DNA of 64,000 nucleotides from Stieleria varia (GTDB lineage: Bacteria; Planctomycetota; Planctomycetia; Pirellulales; Pirellulaceae): positions 3,286,001 to 3,350,000 of the forward strand of contig NZ_CP151726.1 of NCBI RefSeq assembly GCF_038443385.1. The letters are read 5' to 3'. Shown here piece by piece: positions 36,752 through 47,003 of this stretch. Made by a program: the position numbers and the translations under genes. The notes below the pieces were generated by a model, which saw only the letters and a list, made by a program, of their open reading frames with translations, made no database searches and was not told where the DNA came from. The first letter of the stretch is position 1; each line of letters starts with the position of its first letter.

Positions 36752-38128
36752 ATGCGACACACCAAGATGACGACCCACTCGCTGCGGATTTTTCTTGCCG
36801 TCCTGGCACTAACGTGCTTGCACTGGCGTTCTGGTGCGGTTGCAGCCGAGCGACCGAATGTGGTGATGATCCTGGCGGATGACTTGGGCTACGGCGACTT
36901 GAGCAGTTACGGTGCGACGGACTTGAGGTCGCCCCACGTGGATCGTTTGGTCTCGGACGGATTGCGATTCTCGAACTTCTATGCCAACTGCCCGGTGTGT
37001 TCTCCTACCCGAGCGTCGTTGATGACAGGTCGCTTTCCCGAAATGGTCGGTGTGCCCGGCGTCATTCGGACGCACGCAGACAATAGCTGGGGCTACCTCT
37101 CGCCCGATGCGGTGACGTTGCCCACCGTTCTGAAAAAGGCTGGATACCACACCGCGATCGTGGGTAAGTGGCATCTTGGATTAGAGTCACCCCATCGTCC
37201 GAACGACCGTGGGTTTGATCTGTTTCGCGGTTATCTCGGCGACATGATGGACGATTACTACAACCATCGTCGTCACGGCATCAACTACATGCGTCATAAC
37301 GCGGACGAGATTGACCCGTCGGGACACGCGACGGATTTGTTCACTCAGTGGTCGTGCGACTATTTGAAGGAGCGCGCCGAAAACGAACAGCCGTTCTTTT
37401 TGTACCTTGCGTATAATGCGCCGCACACGCCGATCCAACCGCCGGAAGATTGGTTGGCGAAAGTCAAAACGCGTGAGCCGGGGATCAGTGACCGACGTGC
37501 CAAACTGGTGGCCTTGATCGAGCACATGGATGACGGTGTGGGGCAGGTCATGTCGACGTTGCGTGAAACAGGACTTGCGGAGAATACACTGGTGATCTTT
37601 TCATCCGACAACGGTGGACAACTGGATGTCGGAGCCAACAACGGGGCGACTCGAGATGGCAAGCAGAGCATGTACGAAGGCGGCTTGCGTGTGCCGACAT
37701 GTGCCGTGTGGCCGGGCAAGATCCAACCCGGCAGTCAAACGGGTCGCCCCGGTATCACGATGGACTTGTTCGCCACCATTTGCGACGCCGCTGACGTGGA
37801 AATCGAAAATACGATCGACGGGATCTCTTTGCTGCCCACGTTGTTGGGCGAACCACAAGAAACCGATCAACGCGGTTTCTTTTTTCATCGACGTGAAGGC
37901 GGGCAACGCTATGGCGGTTTGATCATCAACGCGGTACGCAAAGGGTCGTGGAAACTGTTGCAGAATAGTCCGTTTCAGCCCCAGGAATTGTACAACGTTG
38001 AAACGGACCCCTTGGAGCAAGAGGACGTTGCAAAAAAGAACCGCGGAAAGTTCAACGAACTGTCCGCGGAATTGCGAGTTCAGGTCCAACGAGGTGGCAC
38101 GGTTCCGTGGCAAAAGCCTGAGAAGTGA
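36752..38128 (+). CDS. exported sulfatase (N-acetylgalactosamine-6-sulfatase-like)
   Basis: 458 residues. Signal peptide ends near residue 32 (LAVLALTCLHWRSGAVAA). Metal motif NVVMILADDLGYGDLSSYG (36-54), FGly motif VCSPTRASLMTGRFP with Cys83 in C-S-P-T-R, and GKWHLGLESPHRPNDRGFD typical of arylsulfatase/GalNAc-6-sulfatase-like enzymes. The late motif GATRDGKQSMYEGGLRVP is intact. Transcribed away from another sulfatase, with an SMP-30 gene convergent downstream, which suggests a small polysaccharide-use locus. Confidence 0.92.
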   Translation: MRHTKMTTHSLRIFLAVLALTCLHWRSGAVAAERPNVVMILADDLGYGDLSSYGATDLRSPHVDRLVSDGLRFSNFYANCPVCSPTRASLMTGRFPEMVGVPGVIRTHADNSWGYLSPDAVTLPTVLKKAGYHTAIVGKWHLGLESPHRPNDRGFDLFRGYLGDMMDDYYNHRRHGINYMRHNADEIDPSGHATDLFTQWSCDYLKERAENEQPFFLYLAYNAPHTPIQPPEDWLAKVKTREPGISDRRAKLVALIEHMDDGVGQVMSTLRETGLAENTLVIFSSDNGGQLDVGANNGATRDGKQSMYEGGLRVPTCAVWPGKIQPGSQTGRPGITMDLFATICDAADVEIENTIDGISLLPTLLGEPQETDQRGFFFHRREGGQRYGGLIINAVRKGSWKLLQNSPFQPQELYNVETDPLEQEDVAKKNRGKFNELSAELRVQVQRGGTVPWQKPEK

Positions 38129-38146
38129 TACCTCACAAACGTTTGA

Positions 38147-38233
38147 CCCGCAGCCGAAGGCGTAGGTGACGCTGCCAAACGGATTGAACCGCAGAGTCAG
38201 ATGCCGCTTCCGCCTGCGTTTACCGGTCAAACA
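38147..38233. repeat. family H palindrome, copy H1
   Basis: CGTTTGACCCGCAGCCGAAG and its partial complement near GCGTTTACCGGTCAAAC mark an inverted repeat of about 87 bp. Related H copies are at 51274-51362 and at the ends of the family I units. It fills the gap between the two convergent genes, sulfatase and SMP-30. Confidence 0.7.
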
Positions 38234-38253
38234 GGGTCGCGTCGGTACTACTA

Positions 38254-39255
38254 CTACTTCATCTTGACGCGGCAGAGATAGCTGTCGGCGGTGAGGTACA
38301 AGTAGGTTTGATCGGTGTCGAAGGTGCAGTTGCTGGTTCGCTCGCCGGTGATCAGACGTCCCAATAGCTGACCGGAGGGCGACATCACGTAGATCCCGCC
38401 GGGGCCACTTGCGAACAAGGTGCCGTCTTTGGCGACCACCAGGCCGTCGGGGAGCCCCGGGAACTCTCGCATGTATTTCCTGGCGTTGAGCAGTTCCTTG
38501 CCCGCGCCGAGTTTTCCATTTTCCTGAATCGGGAACGACATCCAAATCGGATTGCCCGGATCACTTTGGGCGACGTACAAGGTTTTTTCATCCGGCGACA
38601 ATCCGATCCCGTTGGGGCGTGTCATTTGGGTGGTCAGCAAGTCCAATGTGCCGTCTTTGTTCAAGCGATAAACGCCGCAGAAATCCAGTTCACGACGCGG
38701 ATCGTCTGCTCGCTCGGGCAGGCCGTAAATCGGATCGGTGAAATACACCGAACCGTCTTTGGAGAACACGAGGTCATTGGGGCTGTTCAAGCGTTTGCCC
38801 TGGTAGTTGTCGACCAGCGTCCGCTTGCCGCCGCCATGAGTCAGCACGGAAACGCGTCGATCGCCGTGTTCGCACATTGCCAGTTGTCCATCGGGATCCA
38901 ACGTCAAGCCGTTGCTGCCGGGTTCCAATCCGTAGTACGTCGTGCCGGTGTAGCCGCTGGGAGAAAGGAACAGTGAGATGCCGCCCGACTGGTTTTCACG
39001 CTCGGCGGGTGACCAGCGAAAGATGCTGTTTCGCGGAATGTCGGAAAACAGCAAATGCCCGCCACGATCATCCGCGACCCACACGGGACCTTCCGTCCAA
39101 GTGAAGCCGCCGGCAAGTACTTCGATCTTTGCGTCTGAGCCAACCAGTTGATCAAAGGCATCGTCGAGCTTTTCGATTCGCCCGATATGTTTGGGCGTTT
39201 GAGCGGACACGATGGAAACGAAAGCGGCGAGAGCCAGGAATAGCGAGTATCTCAT
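38254..39255 (-). CDS. exported SMP-30/gluconolactonase-like protein
   Basis: 333 residues from the ATG at 39253-39255. A longer frame upstream to 39576 runs through a family I repeat and is rejected. Signal peptide YSLFLALAAFVSIVSAQ. Calcium-binding six-bladed propeller fold: FTWTEGPVWVADDRGGHLLFSD (metal-binding Glu), LNSPNDLVFSKDGSVYFTDP, MTRPNGIGLSPDEKTLYVAQ and GLPDGLVVAKDGTLFASGP. Family members hydrolyse lactones such as gluconolactone. Likely a periplasmic lactonase in sugar degradation, next to two sulfatases; substrate is uncertain. Confidence 0.92.
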   Translation of the reverse strand: MRYSLFLALAAFVSIVSAQTPKHIGRIEKLDDAFDQLVGSDAKIEVLAGGFTWTEGPVWVADDRGGHLLFSDIPRNSIFRWSPAERENQSGGISLFLSPSGYTGTTYYGLEPGSNGLTLDPDGQLAMCEHGDRRVSVLTHGGGKRTLVDNYQGKRLNSPNDLVFSKDGSVYFTDPIYGLPERADDPRRELDFCGVYRLNKDGTLDLLTTQMTRPNGIGLSPDEKTLYVAQSDPGNPIWMSFPIQENGKLGAGKELLNARKYMREFPGLPDGLVVAKDGTLFASGPGGIYVMSPSGQLLGRLITGERTSNCTFDTDQTYLYLTADSYLCRVKMK

Positions 39256-39750
39256 GGGAGGGATTACCTTGGTGGGGAACGTCCGGGCAAAGTCAAACGG
39301 CCAGCATTGTAATTGGATTGGGGTGGGCAATGGTCCACGTAGCCCGAGACGTGGAACGTCGAACGACAATTGTCGCTCGATTTTCCAAATCGATAGCGTG
39401 CCCCGGTAAGCGTTTGCCGTATCCAAACGCTTTCTTGCGCAGACGGCCCCCTCCCTCGCATTCGCCTCAGCGGCTCTGCTCGACCTCCCCCAAGTTCCTT
39501 GGGGGAGGTGACGGTGTGTGTTGCGGATCGATGCGGTTGGTGGCGTTCGTTTTCGACTTGGAAAGTCGAACGACAATTGTCGCTCGACTTTCCAAGTCGA
39601 TAGCGCGACCTCTCCGCCGACAAGTCGGGGGAGAGGTGCTGGGGTGGCCGTTTAGCGCTGGCGTGCAGCGTAAACCGCTGGGCAATTGTCCGAGACGAAC
39701 CGGGGTGAATAGCGTCTTGTAAGAAACGCTGCTACGTGAGTTTGTGGCTG
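39256..39750. repeat. family I repeat block, with two palindrome copies
   Basis: No gene. From about 39355 to 39400 and again from 39550 to 39600 the sequence has TTGTCGCTCGATTTTCCAA and CGACTTGGAAAGTCGAACG-type palindromes; between them is the GACCTCCCCCAAGTTCCTTG hairpin. Same family as the array at 23048. The stretch 39610-39640 has a CCGACAAGTCGGGGGAG hairpin. The stop of dnaE lies at 39751. Confidence 0.75.
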
Positions 39751-42700
39751 CTACCTGGGTTTGCTCATCATCAGTCGGTAGTTGCCACTGCCGAGCAGGT
39801 CGTCCACACGTTGACGCATTTCGGGGGTGATTTCAACGCGGAACTTGTCGGATTTCAGGTGGACCGTTTCTCCGCCGTTGAGCTGCATGCTGAAAAGTAG
39901 TTCTTTGCTGCCGGGATATCCACGTAGGATTTCTCGTAGGCGATTGACGGTTTCACCGTTGTGCTCTGCCTCGTCCAAGCAGATTCGCATTCCGTGCGTG
40001 TAGCGGTTGTCGAGTTCGGAAAGTGGGATCAATTCATCGATCACCAGGTTGGCTTCGTCGCCGCCACCGCGTCGATCCACCTTGCCTTTGGCCAAGACCA
40101 CCGCGTCGGGTTGAACGTGATCGCCTGCGGTCACAAAACCTTTGGGCCAAACGATGCAACGGATCGCACCCTGCATGTCTTCCAAGTCAAAGTTCGCGTA
40201 TTTGGATGGTTGACCGGGTTTAGGGTTTTTGGTGTGTGCGATCTTGATCGAGCTGATCATGCCACCCATGATGACTTCGCCACGATCCTTGACATCCGTC
40301 AACTGGTCCGTCGTGTGGGTGCGAAAGGTGGAGAGTTTCGGTTCGAATTCGGCCAGCGGGTGGCTATCGAGGTAGTACCCCAGGACTTCTTTCTCGTAGG
40401 CCAGCTTTTCACGATCGGGCCATTCCTCCATGTCGGGCATGGGAACGGCTTGCTTGGTCTCATTCACATCTTCGGCTTCTTCGAACGCTCCGAACAAGCT
40501 GGTTTGGCCGCTCTTCTTGTCGGCTTGGATTTTCGCGCCGGCTTGAACGGCGCGTTCGATCATCGCCACCAGTTGGCTTCGTTTGGCGCCAAAGCTGTCC
40601 ATCGCACCGGCTTTGATCAGCGTCTCGATGGCGGACTTGTTGCATGCGCTGGGGTCAACGCGTTCGCAGAAATCAAAGATATTCTTGAAGGGGCCATTCT
40701 TTTTGCGCTCGGCTTCGATCGTGACCGCGGTGGAACCGCCGCAGCCTTTGATGGCCGAGAGAGCAAAGAAAATCTTGCCATCGGCGACCGAGAAGTTGGC
40801 TTCGCTGGTGTTCACATCTGGAGCGACGACATCGATGCCCATTCGGTCGCAATCCTCCATGTGCTCGACCAAGGCGTCCTTGCGTTTGAAGTTGCGACCG
40901 TCGATATCGCTGGACAGCAATGCCGCCATGAACTCGACCGGATAGTGTGCTTTCAAATAGGCGGTTTGAAACGCGACGAGCGCGTACGCGGTCGAGTGTG
41001 ACTTGTTGAAACCGTAACCGGCAAACTTGACGATCAGGTTCCAAATGTCCTCGGCGTCCTTCTTTGCCAGTCCGTTTTCGACGGCGCCGGCGATGAAGAT
41101 CTCTTGGTTCTGATTGATCAGCGATTCTTTCTTCTTGCTGATCGCCTTGATGCACGTGTACGCTTTGGCCAGCGGCACGCCGCCCAAGCGGTTGAGGATC
41201 CGCATGACCTGTTCTTGGTAAACCATCACGCTGTTGGTTTCTTCCAAGATCTCTTTGAGCACCGGGTGCTTGTACTCGGGCTGTTGACGTCCGTGTTTGA
41301 TGTTCACGTAGTCATCGACCATGCCGCCTTCCAACGGCCCTGGCCGATACAACGCGGCGGTAGCGATGATGTCGTTGAACCGGTCAGGCTTCATCCGTTG
41401 CAGCAAGTCACGGATGCCGCCCGATTCCAACTGGAACACGCCCTTGGTTTCGCCACGTTGCAGCAAAGCGTAGGAGGCTTTGTCGTCCAGTGGAAATTTC
41501 AGCGGATCGACTTTCTTGCCAGTCGTCTGTTCGATCAGTTGAACACTGCGGCTGAGCATGGTGAGGTTGCGAAGTCCGAGGAAGTCCATTTTCAGCAGAC
41601 CGCTGGCTTCGACGTCGCCCATCGACCATTGCGTGATGACTTCCTGTTTGCCCGGCACACGTGTCAGAGGAACGTATTCCGAGAGCGGCTTGTCGGCGAT
41701 CACGACGGCGGCGGCGTGGGTACCGACGTTTCGGGCTAGGCCTTCGATTTTCATCGCCAAGTTCAACAGCTCACGGACTTCCGGATCGCCGTCGTAGGTT
41801 TGTTTCAGATCGGCGCTCTTGTCCAGGGCCTTTTTGATCGTGATCTTCAGCTCGTCGGGGACCATCTCAGTGATCTGGTTGACGCGGGAGAGCGGCAGAC
41901 CGAGCGCTCGTCCGGTGTCTTTGATCGCGGCCCGTGCGGCGAGTGTTCCAAACGTGCCGATCTGGCAAACGTTGTCGTTTCCGTAGCGTTCTTTGACGTA
42001 CTCGATGACTTCGACCCGACGTTCTTTTTCAAAGTCGATATCGATATCGGGCGGCTCGGTTCGGCTTTCGTCCAGGAACCGTTCGAACAACAAGTCGTAT
42101 CGCAGCGGGCACACGTGGGAGAGGTACAACGCATAGCAAACAATCGCGCCGACGCCGCTACCCCGGGCCGTTGCGGAGATGCCTTTGTTGCGTGCGTGGA
42201 TGACGAAGTCCCAAACGATCAAGAAGTACGTCGGGTAATTCAGTTTCTCGATCACAGCGAGTTCGCGATCGAGTCTCGCCATGACTTCATCGGACAATTT
42301 GCCATCGATGATCCGTTCATCATCGCCCTCGTATCGCTCCAGCAACCCTTCGATGCACAGTTGTCGCAAATAGTCGATCGGCTTGAGTTCGTCGGGGCAT
42401 TCGAAATGTGGGAAGTAGTACTTGCCCAATTGCAGGTCGATGTCGACCGTGTTGGCGATCTCTTGGCTACGAGCGCAGGCGTCCTCCATGCCGACGAAAT
42501 TCTCGTACATCTGATCGGGACTGCGGAGAAAGAACTGATCGTTCTCCATTTTCATTCGCGACGTGTCCGTGCGAAAGCGTCCCGTGTTGATGCACAGCAT
42601 GATGTCCTGTGCTTCCGCGTCCGATTGATCCACGTAGTGACAGTCGCTTGTCGCGACCAAGGGCAACCCCATTTTGTTGGCGATGTCGACTGCGCCTTCC

Positions 42701-43332
42701 AACTGCATGCGTTGGATATCCAGTCCGTTGTTCATCACTTCGATGAAATATCGATCGCCAAACACTCGGTGGAACCAACCGGCGATATCACGTGCTTCCT
42801 TTTCATGCTCGGAGACGTCCGTGCCCTTCATCACCGCGCGGCTGAACTCGCTGCTGACGCAGCCGGAGAGGCAAATGATGCCTTCGTTAAACGTCTCCAG
42901 GATTTCTTTGTCGATCCGCGGCTTGAAATAGAATCCCTCCAGCGAAGCTGCGCTGGCGAGTTTGATCAGGTTTTTGAAACCGGTTCGATTTTTCGCCAGC
43001 AGGGTCAAGTGATAACTGGCATCTTTGCTGCTCGATGCGCCGCCCTTTTCGAAACGGCTGCCCGGCGCGATGTAGGCTTCGTAACCGATGATCGGATTGA
43101 TCCCCGCGTCCTTGGCGGCTCGGTAAAACTCCAACGCCCCGTGCAGGTTGCCGTGGTCGGTCAACGCCAGCGAGTTCATCCCGTGATCGACCGCGCGTCC
43201 GACCAGTTTCTTGATATCGCCGGCACCGTCCAACAAGCTGTAGTGGCTGTGGCAATGCAAGTGGACAAAGGGGCGTGCGATTGCGGATGTTTCGGCCGAT
43301 AAATCCTGACCGGGTGTGATGATTTGGGACAT
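39751..43332 (-). CDS. dnaE: DNA polymerase III alpha subunit
   Basis: 1193 residues from ATG 43330-43332 (an upstream ATG adds 17 residues). Replicative polymerase catalytic subunit. PHP domain with HCHSHYSLLDGAGDIKKL (first metal site near residue 22) and LTDHGNLHGAL. Palm catalytic motif PDIDIDFEKERR near residue 420 after FERFLDESRTEPP. Finger/thumb signatures such as KSHSTAYALVAFQTAYLKAHYP. A C-terminal OB-fold (RGEVIMGGMISSIKIAH) follows. Length matches the DnaE1 type rather than the short DnaE2. Divergent from the aminotransferase; no replication operon partner is adjacent. Confidence 0.97.
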   Translation of the reverse strand: MSQIITPGQDLSAETSAIARPFVHLHCHSHYSLLDGAGDIKKLVGRAVDHGMNSLALTDHGNLHGALEFYRAAKDAGINPIIGYEAYIAPGSRFEKGGASSSKDASYHLTLLAKNRTGFKNLIKLASAASLEGFYFKPRIDKEILETFNEGIICLSGCVSSEFSRAVMKGTDVSEHEKEARDIAGWFHRVFGDRYFIEVMNNGLDIQRMQLEGAVDIANKMGLPLVATSDCHYVDQSDAEAQDIMLCINTGRFRTDTSRMKMENDQFFLRSPDQMYENFVGMEDACARSQEIANTVDIDLQLGKYYFPHFECPDELKPIDYLRQLCIEGLLERYEGDDERIIDGKLSDEVMARLDRELAVIEKLNYPTYFLIVWDFVIHARNKGISATARGSGVGAIVCYALYLSHVCPLRYDLLFERFLDESRTEPPDIDIDFEKERRVEVIEYVKERYGNDNVCQIGTFGTLAARAAIKDTGRALGLPLSRVNQITEMVPDELKITIKKALDKSADLKQTYDGDPEVRELLNLAMKIEGLARNVGTHAAAVVIADKPLSEYVPLTRVPGKQEVITQWSMGDVEASGLLKMDFLGLRNLTMLSRSVQLIEQTTGKKVDPLKFPLDDKASYALLQRGETKGVFQLESGGIRDLLQRMKPDRFNDIIATAALYRPGPLEGGMVDDYVNIKHGRQQPEYKHPVLKEILEETNSVMVYQEQVMRILNRLGGVPLAKAYTCIKAISKKKESLINQNQEIFIAGAVENGLAKKDAEDIWNLIVKFAGYGFNKSHSTAYALVAFQTAYLKAHYPVEFMAALLSSDIDGRNFKRKDALVEHMEDCDRMGIDVVAPDVNTSEANFSVADGKIFFALSAIKGCGGSTAVTIEAERKKNGPFKNIFDFCERVDPSACNKSAIETLIKAGAMDSFGAKRSQLVAMIERAVQAGAKIQADKKSGQTSLFGAFEEAEDVNETKQAVPMPDMEEWPDREKLAYEKEVLGYYLDSHPLAEFEPKLSTFRTHTTDQLTDVKDRGEVIMGGMISSIKIAHTKNPKPGQPSKYANFDLEDMQGAIRCIVWPKGFVTAGDHVQPDAVVLAKGKVDRRGGGDEANLVIDELIPLSELDNRYTHGMRICLDEAEHNGETVNRLREILRGYPGSKELLFSMQLNGGETVHLKSDKFRVEITPEMRQRVDDLLGSGNYRLMMSKPR

Positions 43333-43601
43333 CGTGTTGGAATCCAGTTCGTTGCGATAGTCGGTGGAACGCAGAATCACCAACCTAACGCAGTTGGGAG
43401 ACGGATGTCAGGCACTTGATTTTCAAATTCCAATGCGGTAGTCGGCGGCCTGGATTGGGTCTGCTTGTCCGCCCTGCAAACGACGCGTCAGGAATATTTT
43501 CACGAGGGGCAAAATCCCCGGCTGATAGAATTCGGGACCACCGTGTCGACGTGCCCTTTTACATTGACTGTCCAACCACTTCATTTCATTGGGAACATTG
43601 T

Positions 43602-44858
43602 ATGCCATCCGCATCCAGCGTCACGTTCAGTCGATTTGCCAGCGGGGTCACGACGGAATCGGCGTTCGACGTCTTGGCGGTGGCCAAGAAACTGATTTCC
43701 CAGGGCAAGGATGTGTTCGAATTAGAGATCGGTGACAGCCCATTTCCGTCGTCGCCGTCGGCCATTCCGGCGGCAAAGGCGGCAATGGATGCGGGGGAGT
43801 GCAGGTACGCACCGTCGGCGGGATTGCCCGAGTTGAGGGCGGCGGCGGCCAAGTACATGGCCGATGAGTACGGCGTGCAGGTCACGGCGGAAAACGTTGT
43901 GGTCGGGCCGGGGGCGAAGAATTTCGAGCAACTGTTCATGGAGTGTTTCGTCGATCCTGGCGACGGTGTGCTTGTTTTCACTCCACACTTTCCCACCTAT
44001 CCGCCCAACATCGCGCGTCGCGGTGCGAGGATGGTGACGGCGGTTCTGAGCGAAGAAAACCAGTTTCGTCCGCAGATGCGCGATGTGAAACGGTTTCTCG
44101 CATCGGACCCGAGCCCGAAAGCGATCGTACTGAACACACCGAACAATCCCACCGGTGGCGTGGCGACACGTGATGACTTGGTTGCACTGGCCGAATTGGT
44201 CCGCGGACGCGACATCGCGATCTTCAGTGACGAGCCCTACGACCGCATGGTGTGGACCGGAAAACACGAGACACCGATCGCTTTGCCCGGAATGTTGGAT
44301 CAGTGTGTGTCGGCGTACACGATGAGTAAATCGTACAGCATGAGCGGCTGGCGTCTCGGTTTTGCCGTCAGCAGCCAGCGTAACATTCAGATGTTGGGCA
44401 AGCTCACGAACACATCGATTTCTTGTGTCTCTCCGTTCACTCAACGCGCCGGCATCGCCGTTTTGGAGCATGACCACGATTCTCGTGAAAACAGAATGCG
44501 GCAATTTCACGACCGATTGGTCAAACTGGTTGAGCAGCTCAACGCGATCGATGGCGTCCGCTGCCTGATGCCCGCCGGTGCGTTTTACGCGTTTGCCAAC
44601 GTCAGCGAGATCTGTCGGGTCAACAAGATCAGGTCGCAAGGTTTGGCGATGTACCTGCTGGAAGAGGCTGATCCGAAGACCGGCGTGGCATGTCTGGGCG
44701 GTGAATGTTTCGGCGAGGCGGGGCAAGGTTTCCTGAGGCTCAGCGTTGCCGAGCCGCCCGATCGCTTAGAGTCGGCGGCCAAGTTCATGCAGCAGGCGTT
44801 CGCGCACGGTGATCGAATTGCGGGCTATTTGGCGAAAAATCCGCAGTATCGCTTGTGA
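43602..44858 (+). CDS. PLP-dependent aminotransferase class I/II
   Basis: 418 residues from ATG 43602. A long upstream frame overlaps the dnaE 5' region and is rejected. Catalyses transfer of an amino group using pyridoxal phosphate. The fold shows LEIGDSPFPSSPSAI, the TPNNPTGG motif (family NPTG), a DEPYDRMVW segment for the cofactor Asp, and the Schiff-base Lys in TMSKSYSMSGWRLGF. Probably aspartate or aromatic type; substrate is not clear. Followed 88 bp later by asnS on the same strand. Confidence 0.94.
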   Translation: MPSASSVTFSRFASGVTTESAFDVLAVAKKLISQGKDVFELEIGDSPFPSSPSAIPAAKAAMDAGECRYAPSAGLPELRAAAAKYMADEYGVQVTAENVVVGPGAKNFEQLFMECFVDPGDGVLVFTPHFPTYPPNIARRGARMVTAVLSEENQFRPQMRDVKRFLASDPSPKAIVLNTPNNPTGGVATRDDLVALAELVRGRDIAIFSDEPYDRMVWTGKHETPIALPGMLDQCVSAYTMSKSYSMSGWRLGFAVSSQRNIQMLGKLTNTSISCVSPFTQRAGIAVLEHDHDSRENRMRQFHDRLVKLVEQLNAIDGVRCLMPAGAFYAFANVSEICRVNKIRSQGLAMYLLEEADPKTGVACLGGECFGEAGQGFLRLSVAEPPDRLESAAKFMQQAFAHGDRIAGYLAKNPQYRL

Positions 44859-44946
44859 GCGACACCTGACCCGAACCGGGGTCGCTTCGCTATATTCCAG
44901 ACTTTGCTGAAAAGATCATCGGAACAAGTCGAAAGAAGGATGGACG

Positions 44947-46353
44947 ATGGCGAAATGGATCCGCGTCAACGACGCACGTAAAGAATCAAGCTTGAGCGAA
45001 GCCGCGGGGGAATCCGTGGAGATCCGTGGATGGGTGCGGACGCGGCGTGACAGCAAGGGCGGATTCAGTTTCATCGAAGTCAACGATGGGAGTTCGATGG
45101 GCAACTTGCAAGTCGTCGCTCCTGCCGAATTGGAAAACTACGCCGACGAAATTCAAAAGCTGACTGCGGGCTGTAGCCTCGTCGCGGTCGGTAAACTGGA
45201 GGCTTCTCCGGCCAAAGGTCAGGCCACCGAGATGCATGCGACGGAGATTCGCGTGCTGGGATGGGCCGATCCGGAAACCTACCCGCTGCAAAAGAAACGG
45301 CATTCGTTCGAGAAGCTTCGCGAATGGGCGCACTTGCGTACCCGCACGAACACGCTCGGAGCCGTGATGCGAGTCCGCGACCAGATCAGCCAGTCGATCC
45401 ACCGTTTCTTTCACGAGAACGGTTTCTACTACATCAACACGCCGATCATCACCGCCAGCGATTGCGAAGGCGCCGGTGAGATGTTTCGCGTCACCACACT
45501 GGATCTAGAGCGGTTGGCCAAGTCCGGCGGTCCGGTGAATTACTCGCACGACTTTTTTGGCAAGCCGACGTTCTTAACCGTCAGCGGACAACTCGAAGGC
45601 GAAACGTACGCGACATCACTTGGTCGCGTTTACACGTTTGGTCCGACGTTCCGCGCCGAAAATAGCAACACCAGCAGGCACTTGGCCGAGTTTTGGATGG
45701 TGGAACCCGAGGCGGCGTTCTTTGACCTGGCCGACAACATGTCGTTGGCGGAAGCGTTCTTGAAACGCGTGTTCTCGGATTGTTTGGAGCACTGCGACGA
45801 AGACATGCAGTTTTTTGACTCCATGATCGAAAAGGGCAAGCTTGATCAAATCCGAGGCGTGATCGAAAAGCCGTTTGCCCACATGACGTACACCGAAGCG
45901 ATCGAGGTCTTGACCAGTTGCGGTGAAAAATTTGAGTATCCGATCCAGTGGGGCACGGACTTGCAAGCCGAACATGAACGGTATCTGACCGAAAAGCATG
46001 TCGGTGGACCGCTGATCTTGACCGATTATCCCTCCACCATCAAACCGTTCTACATGCGGGTCAGTGACGATGGCAAAACGGTTGCGGCGATGGACGTTTT
46101 GGTTCCCGGAGTGGGTGAAATCATCGGCGGCAGCCAGCGTGAAGAGCGACTGGATGTTTTGGAAGGCCGGATGGCAGAGCATGAGTTGAACCCGGATGAC
46201 TACTGGTGGTACGTCGATCTGCGACGCTACGGCAGCGTTCCCCATGCCGGTTTCGGACTGGGGTTGGAGCGTGCGGTACAGTACGTCACTGGAATGGCGA
46301 ACATACGTGACGTCATTCCCTTTCCCCGAACACCCGGCAACGCAGAGTTTTAA
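44947..46353 (+). CDS. asnS: asparaginyl-tRNA synthetase
   Basis: 468 residues, cytoplasmic. Charges tRNA-Asn with asparagine. N-terminal OB-fold anticodon domain ([20 protein letters not shown]), class II motif 1 ([14 protein letters not shown]), motif 2 ([20 protein letters not shown]) and motif 3 ([16 protein letters not shown]). The [10 protein letters not shown] pattern marks the Asn rather than the Asp enzyme. AAGGA ribosome site about 10 nt upstream. The PfpI gene begins 6 bp after its stop, so they likely share a transcript. Confidence 0.97.
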   Translation: MAKWIRVNDARKESSLSEAAGESVEIRGWVRTRRDSKGGFSFIEVNDGSSMGNLQVVAPAELENYADEIQKLTAGCSLVAVGKLEASPAKGQATEMHATEIRVLGWADPETYPLQKKRHSFEKLREWAHLRTRTNTLGAVMRVRDQISQSIHRFFHENGFYYINTPIITASDCEGAGEMFRVTTLDLERLAKSGGPVNYSHDFFGKPTFLTVSGQLEGETYATSLGRVYTFGPTFRAENSNTSRHLAEFWMVEPEAAFFDLADNMSLAEAFLKRVFSDCLEHCDEDMQFFDSMIEKGKLDQIRGVIEKPFAHMTYTEAIEVLTSCGEKFEYPIQWGTDLQAEHERYLTEKHVGGPLILTDYPSTIKPFYMRVSDDGKTVAAMDVLVPGVGEIIGGSQREERLDVLEGRMAEHELNPDDYWWYVDLRRYGSVPHAGFGLGLERAVQYVTGMANIRDVIPFPRTPGNAEF

Positions 46354-46358
46354 TCGCG

Positions 46359-46871
46359 ATGACAAAACGAATCTTGATCCTGGTCGGCGACATCTACGAA
46401 GACCTCGAGTTGTGGTATCCGAAACTGCGACTGATCGAAGCCGGCATGTCGGTCACGGTCGCCGGGCCGGAGGCCGGTGTGAAGTACGACGGCAAGAACG
46501 GCTATCCCTGTGTCTCGGACACGCGGATCGATGCCATGTCCGAGAGCGATTTCGACGGCTTGGTGGTCCCGGGAGGATTCATGCCCGACAAACTGCGCCG
46601 CGATCCGGTGGTGTTGGATTTGGTGCGTGCATTTGATGCCGCCAAGAAACCCATCGCGGCGATCTGTCATGGCGGATGGATCCCGATTTCCGCTGGCGTT
46701 TATCGCGACGTTCGCGTCACGGGTTCGCCGGGGATCAAGGATGACTTGATCAATGCGGGAGGGATTTACAGCGACGAAGCCGTGGTGGTGGACGGGCACC
46801 ATGTGTCCAGTCGCCGTCCGGACGATTTACCGGACTTTTGCCGAGCTCTGATTGGCGTGTTGAATGCGTGA
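46359..46871 (+). CDS. DJ-1/PfpI family protein
   Basis: 170 residues, cytoplasmic. DJ-1/PfpI superfamily with nucleophile elbow Cys in AICHGGWIPISAGVYRD (near residue 104) and the acidic residue in LVGDIYEDLELWYP. Members act as protein or nucleotide deglycases or stress chaperones, and some have been called proteases. It starts 6 bp after asnS and is followed by a WYL-like small protein, both on the plus strand. Exact activity cannot be read from sequence. Confidence 0.93.
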   Translation: MTKRILILVGDIYEDLELWYPKLRLIEAGMSVTVAGPEAGVKYDGKNGYPCVSDTRIDAMSESDFDGLVVPGGFMPDKLRRDPVVLDLVRAFDAAKKPIAAICHGGWIPISAGVYRDVRVTGSPGIKDDLINAGGIYSDEAVVVDGHHVSSRRPDDLPDFCRALIGVLNA

Positions 46872-47003
46872 ATTTCGAATTCTTTTGACAGCATGACCTG
46901 ACGTGTCACCGGGCAGGCGATCATACCTCCGGACACGCAAGTCACCGACCCGCACGACTTGCCGACGTCCGCTGACCATGCTGACCCTTATGGAGACGAA
47001 ATC

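Noticed and set aside
36593..36778. upstream extension of the minus-strand sulfatase
   Set aside because: Overlaps the start of the divergent sulfatase and precedes a full signal peptide.
39256..39576. N-terminal extension of the SMP-30 gene
   Set aside because: Encoded by repeat I; the true start at 39255 gives a normal signal peptide.
39961..41001. 346-codon frame antisense to dnaE
   Set aside because: Shadow frame of the 3' half of dnaE with no own features.
41800..43302. 500-codon frame antisense to dnaE
   Set aside because: Shadow of dnaE; the dnaE domains are unmistakable.
43722..44726. 334-codon frame antisense to the aminotransferase
   Set aside because: Shadow; the plus strand carries the PLP motifs.
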